Position numbers and translations under genes: made by a program
Assembly (NCBI GenBank): GCA_020465985.1
Contig: JAANYP010004387.1
Span: 682,001-746,000 of the forward strand
Direction: 5' to 3'
DNA length: 64,000 bases
Source: Centrapalus pauciflorus
Lineage: Eukaryota; Streptophyta; Magnoliopsida; Asterales; Asteraceae
Shown here: in pieces, positions 26,676 to 37,879 of the stretch
Layout of the letters: every line of letters begins with the position of its first letter
Position numbering within the stretch: position 1 is the stretch's first letter
The notes under the pieces: model-generated
Databases searched by the model: none
Seen by the model: only the letters and a program-made list of their open reading frames with translations
Told to the model about the DNA's origin: nothing

Positions 26676-28330
26676 TAAGAAAAAATTACACCAAATAGCT
26701 ATGTACTTTTGAGTTTGTACATATTAATGTAGTGTACTATTTTTGTGCACATTAATATAGTGTACTTGTAAAATTGTTTCAGTTAGGTAATTGGGTGACT
26801 TGATGATCGGTAACATCAGGTCACTCAATTACCTAATTCAAACACTTTTCAAAAGTTTGACTACCAAATGTGCACAAAAGAATAAGTAACTACATAAATG
26901 TGTACAAAAAAAAAGTTTGACTAATCATGGTAACCTGTTGTACCGGTTATCAGGTAATCGGGTCATTTTATATAGACTTTAATGTGTTTGAATGATATCA
27001 TTTTATATAAAAAGTCTTGGTATAATGCTATAAGTAATTGTTTATTTATCATTTGAAATATTAAAGCTTAAATGAGTAAAAGGAGCAAAGCATAAAGTCC
27101 AATCAGGGTTAGGAAGTCATTTAGAAGCAGCTCGGAAAAATTCAACTGAAGAGGCGCAGGCCTACGCCACCCTACGCTGCCAAAACAGTAACTTTTGAAG
27201 ATAGAGAGCAGTTCCAGCGTAGGCTGGCATACCCCTCAGCGTAGGGGGGGCAGGCCTGCGTCCGTGCGGCGTGGAAACCCTGGAGTCGCTTTTGGATGCC
27301 TAAAACCTTAAAAATCACAACCTCTATAAATATGGGGCGCTGGTTAGTCGAAAAGAAAGAAGAAAACGAGAGGAAAAAGTAGGAAGAAACGCTCAAATTC
27401 ATCACTCACGACAACGATGTAGTCAGTACGAGACCCAACAGCGAAGGGTTGGGGTTTGGTTTCTTCTACGCAGCTACGCTCCATTGTTTCAACCACCAAT
27501 CCGACAACTACGAAATATGTTCTTGACAAATTCAATGTTTCGTACAAGTTGGTTGATGATCGTTCACTGTCATCAAGGTTGATTTACTAGCTAAGTATTT
27601 ATGTTTCTTCGTTAGTTTATTGATGTAGCGAACAATATGTTTTATTTAGTTTTATGTGTAATTATTATCCAAAATATATTGCTCCGTTCATTCCTATTTA
27701 CATCTTTATCGTAAGACGCGTCGTAGACGTGTCGAGCTCATTGTGTTAGGAGTTAAGACGGACTGTGAACAATGAACATGACACGATTCGTGCCCAAAAT
27801 ACAGATTGTAATAGATTTGATTGTCATAACTATGTCTATGTGGTTAGATTACAAAGTTAACTAATCAGAATCATAAATAAATAATTAATTAACAACCTTA
27901 GATCGATTATCCATAATTCTACCCAAACGCTAAATCTGAAGTCGTTGGTTTTCTTATGTGCTTACTACGTTTTTCTTTAAGTTTTCTTAATAAAGTTATG
28001 ATTGTGTTTCCAAAGTCTCTCTCAATTACTTCATTCCATCAATTAGTTGAATTATTACTTTTTATTAATTGTTAATAACTATCGTAAAATAATATTGATA
28101 ACCACATGCTACTTGAAGAGACGATCCCACTTAGCATAACTATAAGTTAAGGTGATTGATGTTTTTATATTATCCTTGAACGCTTTACGACGAGCGGTTA
28201 TCATCAAGTCACACAACTACTTAATTGAAACTCTTAAGATTTTGACTATCAAATATGGACAAATAAATATACACTACATAAATGTAAATAAATTTAAAAG
28301 TATATAGCTTTTTGGTGCTATTATCTCTAA
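26676..28330. mobile_element. 1.65-kb TIR element with an unrelated GC-richer insert
   Basis: The left arm (26676 to about 26830) and right arm (about 28190-28330) are imperfect inverted copies: ACACCAAATAGCTATGTACTTT against, reversed, GCACCAAAAAGCTATATACTTT, both continuing to GTGACTTGATGATCGGTAAC-like DNA. A small internal hairpin lies at about 26790-26850. The interior differs in composition from the surroundings. At 27150-27275 it has repeated CGCAGGCCTACG / CAGCGTAGG units. At about 27322-27331 it has a good TATA motif (CTATAAATAT), followed by a purine-rich leader. That interior may be an LTR or promoter captured by the element. No complete reading frame was found. Confidence 0.5.
27322..27331 (+). 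promoter_or_regulatory. Candidate TATA box inside the 26.7-28.3 kb element
   Basis: CTATAAATAT is followed about 30 bp downstream by a purine-rich leader (AAAAGAAAGAAGAAAACGAG). It is a textbook plant core-promoter layout, but transcription is not shown. Confidence 0.35.
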
Positions 28331-28667
28331 TTTTAATAACAAAACTTAATTTCCAAAAACATTTACACCTTTCATCCATATTTTAGTCATTTGACACGTA
28401 AATCGATAATTATGGTCTTATTTAAAATTGATTAGGCGCACGGGGTAAATATTTTACCCCTTCAATTCCATTTCCATACTTTAGAAGGAATTTCAGGATG
28501 GCAGGCAGCCATGGAAGAAAGAATATGTAGGAGACAATTAATGGAATAACATGAACTTCAAACCTAATTAAAGAGATGAAAAGAGATCACACAACAACAA
28601 ACCCTATTTATTAATTAATGGATGAAATTTGAAATTAAAAAGGATTAATTAAAAATAGTGACATTAA

Positions 28668-29792
28668 TTAGATCCTAATCTTTCTCAAATCTGTGGTCTC
28701 AAACACTGGTAGTTCTTGTCCGTAAACAACAGTTCCTACACCACCAACAATCTCCAATTCAAATAGATCATCTTCATCTTCATCTTCATCGTCGTTCTCA
28801 ACACTAACCATGAAGTTTTTGTAATTGTTCATGTACTTCTTCTGATCTGTGTACCATCGTCTCTCATACTTTGGCATTGGCATCATCAAGTTTGGATCAC
28901 GTTCATGGATGGATTTTCGATCGACAATCACGGTATTGTTTTCAGGATAGAATCTAACCGACCTTTTTGGGCCGCTATTATGCTGTTTTTTGCTCATACA
29001 AGACCTAGAAAACGATGAACAGGTAGCCGTGACGTTATCCTGTTTGATGGATCGTGATTTCTTCAAGGATCTGAAATTCTGCATGGTTTCTTCAAATTTG
29101 GATTTCTTCGAAGAAGTGAATAGTGAGTAAAGGAACGTAGAAATCCGACTGCCTGGTGAGATCGGCTGTTTCACCTTCTTCAAATCGCCGTAGATCTTCA
29201 TAGCTCTTAGCTTCGTCGATTTCATGAACTTCACTTCGCGCTTCACCGAACTCGCTTTTTGAGTATCGTCGAGAAAAACTGCCTCCGCTGTTTTTCTCGA
29301 TATCGTGAAAGAGTTTGGTAAGGATCTGTAGGTTGACGGAGTCTCTGTTTCAGACGACGCCGACGATGTTGTGAACGTCGTCGTTCCAGTACTGCTGCTG
29401 CTTGATTCAGAACTGAACTTTCTAGGACTCTTTTGAGAAACATAACCATTACGGTTATTATTATTATTATTATTATTGTTATGAGTCTCCATCCATTGAT
29501 CGATCATGATCGCTCGTCGTAGGCTCGGCATCTGTTCATCTCCGTTAATCAAATGCGTATGTTGAAAATTGATTTTACTGTTCCGTTTTGGCTCAGAAGC
29601 AAAAAACATAAGGTCATGATCGTGATCTAGTTGTTGTTGTTGTTGTTGGTGCACCTGGTGTAAACTGTGATCGTGTAATCCTCCAGCGTTTGTTTCGTCA
29701 ATGGAACGGAGAATGGAGTCAAGGAGAGAAGATGAGAAAGACGGAGTTTTCCTCCGATGCGGTGGCGGTTGAAACCTGGAATTCATATCCAT
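28668..29792 (-). CDS. BIG GRAIN 1-like protein
   Basis: An uninterrupted 374-aa frame, as expected for this intron-poor family. The N-terminal RRKTPSFSSSLLDSI (residues 13-27) with the following RSID is the family signature. RRAIMIDQWME (91-101), a central block from KSTKLRAMKIYGDLKKVKQP to GSRISTFLYSLF (190-224), SFSRSC and KRSVRFYPE are also family-like. The tail has an acidic run before LFELEIVG. No signal peptide or membrane helix is evident. In rice, BIG GRAIN 1 is a plasma-membrane-associated regulator of auxin transport and grain size; the role here is inferred. Low-complexity runs (poly-Q at 49-53, poly-N at 105-112) come from in-frame microsatellites. The start at 29792 gives the conserved N-terminus and is preferred. 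Confidence 0.9.
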   Translation of the reverse strand: MDMNSRFQPPPHRRKTPSFSSSLLDSILRSIDETNAGGLHDHSLHQVHQQQQQQLDHDHDLMFFASEPKRNSKINFQHTHLINGDEQMPSLRRAIMIDQWMETHNNNNNNNNNRNGYVSQKSPRKFSSESSSSSTGTTTFTTSSASSETETPSTYRSLPNSFTISRKTAEAVFLDDTQKASSVKREVKFMKSTKLRAMKIYGDLKKVKQPISPGSRISTFLYSLFTSSKKSKFEETMQNFRSLKKSRSIKQDNVTATCSSFSRSCMSKKQHNSGPKRSVRFYPENNTVIVDRKSIHERDPNLMMPMPKYERRWYTDQKKYMNNYKNFMVSVENDDEDEDEDDLFELEIVGGVGTVVYGQELPVFETTDLRKIRI

Positions 29793-30170
29793 GTGCTAAT
29801 TGAGTTCCGTTTGAATCGTTCGATGAGATGATTTGCAGCAAATCAGTTGACGTGAAGAAATTAACAGACAATGAGAAGAAGATTTGCAGTTAGAAATGAA
29901 ATTTGGAATCGAAGAAAGAGAGAGAGAGAGAGATGATTGATGCTTTAATGGTGGTTAAAGGAGAGAGAGAGTGATGAAAAAGCCAAATGGCGCGGCTTCG
30001 ATTTTGGGGGTGAGGGATAGATAAGGAAGGGGAGAGAAATATGAAATATATAGGCGGAGGTGGAGGTGGAGGTGGAGGTGGTGAAGGAAGGAAAAATAAG
30101 AAGCGTGGGGTGAGTGAGTGAGTGAGAGAGGGTGTGATTTCTGAGCAGCATCAAAAGTCGAAATTGTTAA
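29793..30170 (-). promoter_or_regulatory. Upstream region of the BIG GRAIN 1-like gene, with GA and GGTGGA repeats
   Basis: On the plus strand this region holds a GA run (about 29917-29933) and a GGAGGT tandem (about 30056-30082). On the transcribed (minus) side these read as CT- and CCACCT-rich DNA, often found in plant 5' leaders and core promoters. A short frame through it is repeat translation. No TATA box was chosen. Confidence 0.45.
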
Positions 30171-30275
30171 GAGACAAAAAATGCTGTCACTATTTAAAGA
30201 ATCTCTGTGCTTGTCTCGCTTCTTCTTTATTGTTTTCTAACTCAGGTGAAATCTTTTATATACATACTAATTAGG

Positions 30276-30799
30276 AGAGTTATTCGGGTGAGTTAATTGG
30301 GTATCGGGTTATTCGGGTTTGAGTTTGTGGGTTAGCTAACCAAACCCGAACCAAATAAGGGAACGGGTTAATCGGTTTCGGGTTAAATGAGTATCGGGTT
30401 ATTCGGTTTGAGTTAAATGAGTTATTCGGTTTTGGTATAAAAAATGAAATTATCAACAAAGTAGTTTAAACGGGTTAAATGAGTTGGGTAATTTGGGTAA
30501 AACGGGTTAAATGGTTTGAGTATCAAAAATGAGTATTTACATATTTACATTCTATATATAAACAATACTAGTTAAAATTATAAACAAATAAAAAAATGAA
30601 TAATATATATTAAACGGATTATGCGGGTTATTTGGGTACCCGAATAAGCATGAATCCTACCCGTAAACCGAACCGAATTACTTATTCGGGTACCATTTAA
30701 CCCGAATAAGGAACCCGAAAACGAATAACCCGACCCATTTAACCCGATTAAGGTTCGATTCGGGTGGGTTATTCGGGTTCGGTTATTTTGCACACCCCT
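30276..30799. mobile_element. MITE with GGGTGTGCAAAATAACCG end and GGGTTATTCGGGT internal repeats
   Basis: The right end, reversed, reads TAGGGGTGTGCAAAATAACC, a terminus common in plant hAT-type MITEs. The interior is a dense set of CGGGTTATTCGGGT and inverted ACCCGAATAACCC units that fold back on each other. The left border is uncertain (near the first GGAGAGTTATTCGGG). A relative lies at 61709 to about 62125. Confidence 0.65.
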
Positions 30800-30842
30800 A
30801 TAACTAATGCATTTCTTTTCCTTTTTTTGTATAAAAAATAAA

Positions 30843-31151
30843 AGAGTTTATTATGAAAAAAACCAACATGTTTTCATGTTTTTTTTTTGCGTTTTTATTA
30901 CTCCATGTTATTTTTTTCATAAAAGTCCTCAAGTTAAATTTTTGTTTTTTTGGTTTAGTGAAATTTGGACAATGGAACCTGGTTTTTAAGTTTTTTAAAA
31001 CCAGGTTCATTAATTATAACTGTGGTCTAATGTCCAATTTTCACTAAACCAAAAAAATAAACTTAACTTGAGGACTTTTATGAAAAAAAACATGGATGGA
31101 CGAAAACGCAAAAAACATGAAAACATATTGGTTTTTTTCGTAATAAACCCA
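30843..31151. mobile_element. Family I foldback MITE
   Basis: About 310 bp that folds on itself almost fully. The left arm starts GTTTATTATGAAAAAAACCA and the right arm, reversed, GGGTTTATTACGAAAAAAAC. An inner hairpin CCTGGTTTT / AAAACCAGG lies at about 30978-31006. The open frames seen on both strands here are low-complexity F/K-rich translations of the hairpin. Confidence 0.75.
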
Positions 31152-33482
31152 AATAAAAATTAGAAAACATAGTTCAAATTATAACAACTATTGTGGAAAA
31201 TATATACATGGTGTTACTCTCTGATTTCTAAATACAATGTTGACAACTTAAGTTTATTATTTTTTTAAACTTTTCATCCTTCAAAATACAAGAGTTTGAT
31301 AAAAATTTTCCATATCTTCTTTATTAACATTAGCCTGATCCGTCCTGTATCAAGTCTCTGTACAATAACCAACGACTAGCAACTATTCGACGCTTGGAAC
31401 CCCATAGTGTCATCTAGGGAGTGTTGGCGCTTCAAACATTATCGGTTTAATTTTGAACCGATGGTTAAAAATATTACTATGGATTTTGATCACATGTTGT
31501 TTATTTAATTTTAAACATTTAAGCCTAAAAGCCTTACTTGGATGATCGGAACTTAAGTTTTTTATTTGCAAAAAAAAAAACTCTCATTCTCTTCGATGAA
31601 AAGCTACATGAAGGTTGGGTTTGACAATGAACTTTTGGAAGCTTTTAGGAGTTTCAACTTTTAATTTATGAAAACTAAAGCTCAAAAGCTTTGTTTGGTT
31701 GATAGAAGTTTGAGTTTTTAAATTAAAAATAAAAACTCTCAAAAGTTTCTTCCACGAAAAGCTATTTGAAGTAGTTTCAAAAAGAACTTGAAGTTTTGGT
31801 ACAACAAAGTTACATTTTTACACTCATAATAATTATAAACTACAACTTTCAATTAATATTAATGTCATTTTATGTCATTCAATGATAAAAGTTACAACTA
31901 CTTCTACCAAACACATTTACAAAACCAAAAACTTCAGTTCTTTAAAAAAACTATATATCTCAAAAGCTTCAGCTAATTATACTAAACATACCCGAAATAA
32001 TTTTTTTAAAAGAGCTTTAGCTTTTGGTGCACTAAAATTTATTTTACCCTTCTATGAATTATAAACTACTTAACATTGATGTCATTTTTGTCATTTAAGC
32101 TTATAAGCATCAACTAAAGCTACTTTTACTAAACACATTTATAAAAGTTAAAAGCTTCAGTTTTTTTTAAACTACTACTCGTAATTAATGTTGATGTCAT
32201 TTTATGTCATTTATGTTTATAAGCTTAAAATGACATCTCTCATATATGTCATTGATGTCATTTTATGTCATTTATGTTTACGAAATACATTTATAAAAAC
32301 TAAAACTTTCATTTTTTTTAAACTACATCTCTCAAAATGACATATAGTTATGTTAAATATACGCATAATTTTTAGTAGCAAAAAAATAACAATATTGATT
32401 TTATCAATTAACTAATAGTTCATTTGACTAATCTACCTCAAACCTCTAGTTAAGTCAACAAGGACACTTCGTGCTATTGTTTCTTTTTCATTTTCCCAAC
32501 ACTAAAAACCTTCTAATGCAATTCAACACACATGTAGTTTTAGGTTCAAATAGTACGTCTAAAAATCTAATGTACAGTATGTGCCTCCCATCTTTTTTTT
32601 TTTTTTTAAAATTATAGTATAATAATATTTTAAATAAATAATATAAGACTAACCGTATAAAAGCACACAAACAAACACTGAAAGTATGGTTTTTTTTTTT
32701 TTTTTTTTTTTTTGCGAATTGCTGACCATTTACGTAAATTTGTGTGAATACCAATCATTCACACAAATTTTTATGCATTCACAGGATTTATCTTTCGAAT
32801 CTTAATATATAAGTATATAACCTTTTTGTGCAATATTATCATAATATTAGTTTATACATGTTCTTCGATGATGTTTCTCTAGCGAATCAGAAATCCATTT
32901 AAACACCTGAGATATGTTAATCCGAGACTAGGGGCTAAAAAGAGCAAACCATCAATTCAAGACTTAAAAAGCTTGAAGAACGAAAACCTTAACTCACAAA
33001 CACGCACATCTGCAAAACTTGTATTTGTAATTGAACACTTGGAGATCGAACACCTCCACCCATTGTAACGAACACAAGTGGATCAAGACTAGAGGTGCCT
33101 TCAAAGGCTTCAATAGAGACTTCATCAGATTTTATGCTGGAGATTAAAAGTTAAAACAGAATATACAAAGAGAAATACTTGAAATGTTTTATTTTAAAGT
33201 TAAAAAAAATAATAGTTTTCCACATGGATACCATATGGGTGACACATAATCATATTTTGCCACGTGGATGCTATGTAAGAGCTACATAAGCATGCCCAAC
33301 CTATTATAATTGTCATAGTCTAACTGATAGTGAGAGTGAGAGAGGGAGGTAGAGATGGTTGGTGGTTTTTAGGGTTAAAAGGTTCGGGAACTAAATTTTT
33401 ATTTTTTTTAAAATATCCTTAGTTTCTTAAGTTTTTATGAATATTTAGATTCTTAAAAAAACTCTTACACACACACACATAT
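31152..33482. other. AT-rich spacer with degenerate repeats
   Basis: About 31510-32340 contains several loose repeats of GTCATTTTATGTCATTTA and AAAGCTTCAGTTTTTTTAAA, probably decayed hAT-like MITEs. A T-run lies at 32691-32713. A short CA tract (33467-33479) precedes element B3. No gene recognised. Confidence 0.45.
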
Positions 33483-33666
33483 GGGGGGTTCAATGGAAAA
33501 CCAACATGCATCGGAAAACATTGGAAAACCTCCATGCACCACCACAAATGAATCACAATTCCCGCGTGATGCATCGACTTTCTGCGTGATGCATCACCTG
33601 ATTCAATGGCTATAAAGTGGTTCGCGGGTTTTCCGATGCATATAGGTTTTTCATTGAACCCACCCC
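33483..33666. mobile_element. Family B TIR element, copy B3
   Basis: A 184-bp copy. Left end: GGTTCAAT, then GGAAAACC, GGAAAACA and GGAAAACC at 18 and 10. Right end on the minus strand: spacings 18 and 8. The interior has about two GATGCATCAC-type units. It is joined through CTATATATG to family E copy E3. Confidence 0.8.
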
Positions 33667-33674
33667 TATATATG

Positions 33675-34074
33675 TGGGTTCAAATGAGTACCATTAGTTT
33701 TGCGAAGTAGCAGAGATACCTCGCTTAAAACATTTTTTTCTTTAAAAATTGTTTCATAATCATGTTTAATTTAATAACATATGACTATTTGTAAAAAATC
33801 ACACATAAACACACACTAGAATTATGTGACACGTGCATGTTCACATGAATTGCAATGTTGTGAACGTATGTTCACACAATTTTTTTCACGTTCACGTGAC
33901 TTTTAAGTGCTAGAATGTGTGAATGTATGTAATTTTTTTACTAATAGTCTTATATTATTTGTATCTAATGAATATGAAAAAAAAAACTTTTTTCAAAGCA
34001 TATTCACATCCGAAATCCATGTGTTCACAGATACGCACAGTATTTACATTTTTTCGGGTGGTCACACGAACCAT

Positions 34075-34078
<4 letters not shown>
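33675..34078. mobile_element. Family E TIR element, copy E3 (diverged)
   Basis: The left end reads GGGTTCAAATGAGTACCA, with GTACCA at 33688, GTAGCA at 33707 and a TACC core at 33717 (spacings 19 and 9). The right end reaches GAACCATATTC before a TA tract, like E1'. Interior phrases ACACATAAACACACAC and TTCACATGAATTGC are family-E-like. Confidence 0.65.

Positions 34079-34151
<73 letters not shown>
34079..34151. repeat. (TA)n microsatellite right of E3
   Basis: About 73 bp of TA at the right end of E3. Confidence 0.97.
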
Positions 34152-34154
<3 letters not shown>

Positions 34155-35066
34155 AAATTTATTCGATTTATAAATCTGCTTAAACACATTTTTAATCAAG
34201 TTATAATCATTTAATACACACACATCTCAGTTTCATCTCGACGCATCAGCAGTTAAAACCTTGTTAGGAGCAAGTAAAGGAAAATTTTCATGACAAGGGA
34301 ACACAAATTCAATTGATTTCTATTCGAAAGAACATACATTGAAAATCAAAAGTTGTAAAAGTATTTGCTACAAGTTTATAGATAAAAAAAAAATAAGGAA
34401 ATGGTTTATGAAAACTGAGTTTTTTTAAATCGTTATCATCTTACACGTTGATGTTCAAACTTTAACGTATGTATGTATATAAAAACAAAAATAAAGAAAA
34501 AGAGGTTAATAAATAATAATGTGAAATTAATTAAATGTTAATGTGCAAGTGCAAGGGGATGCCAGCAAGAGCAAGTGGTATTAATAGCCTAGGCAAGTAC
34601 AAAACTTATGATGAGGTGGGGTGGTAGAAAGGTGAGGCCCAACTGCCCAACCATATATTATATATACTATTTTAGCATCTACACAAGACTCCAGCCCAAA
34701 AGCTATCTCGATCTCTCTCATACATGTGTTTAAAAATATCTGAATCCAAAAGTTCGATACGAAAATCTTAAAATCCAATTGGAATTAGTCCCAAAATTTT
34801 AGATTCGGATATGAATTTTGTATAATTTTGGATTTTCGAATTATCAGAAAACCCGAAATCCATCTTTTTTAATTTTGCTAGACTTTTTGTCAAACAATAT
34901 TTATATATTCTTTAATTTTAAGGGCATAATGTAGCTTTAACATAATTGTAACTCGTTTAAATTCATTTTAATATCTTTTGACGTGTTTTTTTGTTGTTTT
35001 AAGTTTAAAAACTATGATATATTTTTGTTTGTGACACTTACTTTTTTATATGTTAATAGGTATATA
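34152..35066. other. AT-rich spacer
   Basis: No gene or clear element. The stretch from about 34740 to 34870 contains 'GATTTTCGGATTATC'-like repeats, also seen at about 35390-35460 and near 8150-8220 and 61030-61130. These look like remnants of one MITE family. Confidence 0.4.
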
Positions 35067-35316
35067 GAGGGGTGAGTTCAATGGAAAACCTTCATGCATC
35101 AGAAAACCAAGGAACCACTTTATAACCATTGGATCAGGTGATGCATAATGTGAAAATCTTAATGCATCACGCAGAAAGTCGATGCATCACAAGGGAATTT
35201 GATGCATCACGTGGAAATAATAATGCATCACGCGAGAATTGTGATGCATTTACGGTGGTGCATGGAGATTTTCCAAGGTTTTCCGATGCATGTTGGTTTT
35301 CCATTGAACTCACCTC
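35067..35316. mobile_element. Family B TIR element, copy B4
   Basis: A 250-bp copy. Left end: GTTCAAT, then GGAAAACC, AGAAAACC and GGAACC at 18 and 8. Right end on the minus strand: GGAAAACC, GGAAAACC and GGAAAATC at 18 and 10. The interior carries about five 20-21 bp GATGCATCAC units (35138-35255). Confidence 0.8.
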
Positions 35317-37879
35317 AGTATATAGATTTGTATTATATATATTTGAATTCTTTTCATAATTTTAATTTTAATTAATAAATTTAATTTTCGGATAAACCAA
35401 TATCCGAAAATCGGATACGGATGGTGAAATTTATGTATTCGATTTTCGGATTATCTTACGATTTCAATTACAACGTAAGAAAAGGAAAAAAAAAGGAAAA
35501 ACAAGCCAAACACGCATTTATTATTATTACCCACTTTTAATAATATAATACACCAAATTAATATAAAATAATTATTTATTATTATTATTATAAATATAAT
35601 GCAAATCTAAAAGATAAAATTTAAATCAAGTGATCAACCCATGTAACTAGTTTTATAAAAAATTAACATGAATGAGAAAGTCCGTTCGTCTTAATTCGTT
35701 TGTTCAGTTAAACTTAAGCATACAATAGTAAACAAGAAAATCGGTTCGTTTCATCATTCATGTTCATTCATTTTGTTATAGTTCAATGACAGGTGTTGTT
35801 TTCTATGGTTTGCTTTCCTTTTTACAAAAACATGTATTGACATATTATTCACTCTATCTTTACATCTTTTTCACTCTATTCATTCATCAAAGGACAATTT
35901 TTTTAAAGTAAAATTCCCTCTCTATTTGCCTCATACATTATTGCTTTGCTTCTTTAATTTTTACAAACTTAATAAACTAATAAAAAAAAACTTCCAGAAC
36001 ATCCCTTATACATAATGCTACATTCTAATTAAATTTACCAATCGAAAGCAGTGTCAGTGAGATTATAATTTTTAAAAATTTTAAATATTTAGTTTGATGA
36101 TAATTGTATATATTCACCTTTTGTGCTGTATTAGTATCTCATATAAAACTTGTGATGTTATTTTACTCATAAATTATTGGGTTTCAACACATTAGACATT
36201 TTATTTTGGTCTCGTTTATAGAAAGGGCTAATTTTGACGTTTTGTACAAATCTTATGGACTAGTAATAGCAAACTCTAGACTTCTAATAAAAAATAATTA
36301 AATTCATTTTCTGTCATTTGAAAATTTCATTATGTCTGATTCACTTAAACGGTGTGAAAGAACGAAGACGTGAAGATGAGAGAACGAGACCCCTCTGATG
36401 TGAGAATTGAAGAATAATATCAAAATATATACGTGAAATAAAAAAGGGAATAATTGCATATAAATGAAGAATATTACTGTAGTATTTTTACGGGACTCAT
36501 CTTCTAAATCTGTACATTGGGTTGTAACAACTATAAATTACTGTTTTAGAGCTCCTTTAGTATGAAATTTTGTATAGAGGAAAGTTTTAGAAATAGATAC
36601 AATTCCCATCGTATTTGTTTCAAACTCAAAAACAAAAATGGCAGTGTCTGTTCAGGATTCAGGAGTCAAAGCAGTGAATCTGATATGACCGGCCTAGTTC
36701 AGGATATCGACATCACATGAGTCTTAGGCATTGTTTGTTTACATCTTAGTGACCATTTTATACTCGATCATCGTAGCAAAGTAGGGGAAGAAGAACTAAG
36801 AAATTTATATAAGGAAATTGAAAATGCAGCTCATCAAATGTGAAAGTTTTCATATTTGATCCATATTTAAGTTGGGTCTATGAGGCAACTCATGGCCTCG
36901 TCAGCCCTCGTGTTTATTTCACATTGTTGATGTTTTATCTATCCATCTGCAACTAGTTTTTGAGTTCCATCGTGTTATATCTTAATAGTGTGATTGATTA
37001 CTAGTTTTTGACTTCGGTTAGGATCGTACCTGTCTTAAAAAGAAACGTCCTTTATCTAATCTTTGGGAACTAAACTAGGAGTTTTCTCTACAGCGAGTGT
37101 TCTTCTTGTGACTTTCACTGTCTTCAAGATTTGGATCAAAGTTACACTCATTCTCGTCTACTTACTCTAGAAATACATCTCGATATTGAACATATCTGAA
37201 TGTATATAGGATCCATCCCAAATATTTGTAAGTCGCCCGAAAGAAAGTAACACAAAATGATCGATAGCCAGGTTTCAAGTTCCTAAAACTTCACACGGCA
37301 AAAAAAGAAATCTATCTTCAAAAAGATTCATAGAATTAAGAAATACCCCAAAAAAAGCTAACTATTCAATCTTACCATCTGCTATGTTTGTTTATCATCT
37401 TTAGAAGGCAGCACATTGCTTCATGGATGGTAAAATCTGTTTAAATTCACACCAATCAACCAAACTAACATGGTCAAATATGACACACCTCCAGCTAATA
37501 AAAGTTGACTTGCACCTAATTTTGTTGTTTCTTGACAACAAGCAGAGAATTATCCAAAATTGACCCACAATCTTTATTGGTAAACCAATTAAAGATTGCA
37601 AGTTGCACAATTATTTCCTGTTTTCTTCGCTAAATCTCAAGAAATAAGTTCCATTTTGTCAACCCAATGCATAATTTTTAATTTATATCATCCACAGATT
37701 TGGATAATACTAAATATATATATATGCCATATTTTAATTGGTTAGTTGAACTGTTCATGGCTGCGCCTAATCTCATTAGTCCTATACCATAACTTGAATT
37801 CTGTTTAAAGCTGATAGAAAGCAGAATTTGGAAATAAAGAAAGAAATATTTTCTTTGAATTCTGTTTTATGAATAGTTC
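35317..37879. other. Spacer and promoter side of the MSL10-like gene
   Basis: AT-rich to about 36550, then somewhat more balanced sequence up to the MSL10-like start. The distal part holds nothing recognisable. The part after about 36600 probably includes the promoter and leader, possibly with a 5' UTR intron. No coding exon with family resemblance was found upstream of 37880. Confidence 0.4.

Noticed and set aside
30578..31047. Several 60-71 aa frames on both strands
   Set aside because: They lie in foldback MITEs and mirror each other, as expected of inverted repeats.
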